A DNA stretch of 5,205 nucleotides, taken from Candidatus Gallibacteroides avistercoris (lineage in GTDB: Bacteria > Bacteroidota > Bacteroidia > Bacteroidales > CHK158-818). Position numbers and translations under genes: made by a program. Below, piece by piece: positions 5,017 through 5,205 of this stretch. Under the pieces are notes generated by a model. It worked only from the letters and a program-made list of their open reading frames with translations. It was not told the origin of the DNA and searched no databases. The stretch is taken from contig DVNA01000061.1 in NCBI GenBank assembly GCA_018714665.1, positions 1-5,205 of the forward strand, read 5' to 3'. The first letter of the stretch is position 1; the number at the start of each line of letters is the position of its first letter.

Positions 5017-5205
5017 AATGGTGTTATTTTAAATATAAAAGAACTTCTCTTGTTTATTTAAATCGTAATACGATGACGGTTGGCCTATAACCCAGTGGCA
5101 TCCATATCGGAAGAAGGAAGGGCGGAAAATTGAGAACGACTTCCTACCGCTCCTTGTATCGTTGCGCCCAGCGAATCTTTTTTCTCTCTCGATTCTGCTG
5201 CATAG
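5017..5205 (-). other. Right-edge region, possible 3' end of a minus-strand gene
   Basis: No gene can be called with confidence. On the minus strand, three frames enter from the right edge. One stops at 5144 after about 20 codons (QQNRERKKIRWAQRYKER, a basic tail typical of a protein C-terminus). A second stops at 5085, and a third at 5028. Any of these could be the tail of a gene beyond the window; I slightly favour the stop at 5144 from its residue pattern. The remaining bases next to 5016 are A/T-rich and suit a promoter. Confidence 0.3.
5030..5062 (-). promoter_or_regulatory. Weak promoter candidate for the 250-residue exported protein
   Basis: On the minus strand TTTA (5062-5059) and TATATTTA (5037-5030) are separated by 21 bases. 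Each differs from the Bacteroidetes consensus by A in place of the final G. The implied leader would be only about 8 bases, so this is tentative. Confidence 0.25.

Noticed and set aside
1..5205. CRISPR array, tRNA, rRNA, transposase or integrase
   Set aside because: No regularly spaced repeats, no RNA gene signature and no recombinase motifs seen on either strand.

Overview
The window looks like a chromosomal segment from a Bacteroidota member, most likely order Bacteroidales; I cannot name the genus. Three things support this. Upstream regions carry the Bacteroidetes-type promoter (TTTG near -33, TAnnTTTG near -7). Most starts have A-rich leaders instead of Shine-Dalgarno sequences. The gene content (UvrD/RecB-like helicase, SUI1-type factor, Bacteroidetes-style Rex, FAHD1-like hydrolase, IspF) also fits.

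Layout: (1) 1-1083, minus strand: an SUI1/YciH-like translation factor followed 6 bases later by the N-terminal 244 residues of a UvrD/RecB-family helicase that runs off the left edge. (2) 1084-1239: a compact divergent promoter region with two nearly touching -33 boxes, and a perfect 7-bp-arm palindrome over the sui1-side promoter. (3) 1240-3075, plus strand: rex (NADH/NAD+-sensing repressor), then a two-gene unit made of an FAHD1-like hydrolase/tautomerase and ispF (MEP isoprenoid pathway), separated by 4 bases. (4) 3076-3255: a convergent intergenic region with two hairpins, one a long 50-base palindrome. (5) 3256-5016, minus strand: two unrecognised genes for exported proteins of about 245 residues, separated by 276 bases. 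(6) 5017-5205: no gene I can call with confidence; a minus-strand gene may end here.

How it fits together: the left and central genes are housekeeping (DNA repair, translation, redox control, oxaloacetate/acylpyruvate clean-up, isoprenoid precursors). The right part is more A+T-rich by line sampling and encodes secreted proteins of unknown role.

The most unusual feature is a pair of diverged 47-48-base palindromic sequences in inverted orientation (3180-3227 and 4052-4098). They bracket the first secreted-protein gene, which also has a near-perfect Shine-Dalgarno sequence that is uncommon for this phylum. I found no CRISPR array, transposase, tRNA or rRNA, and no clear new defence or mobile system.
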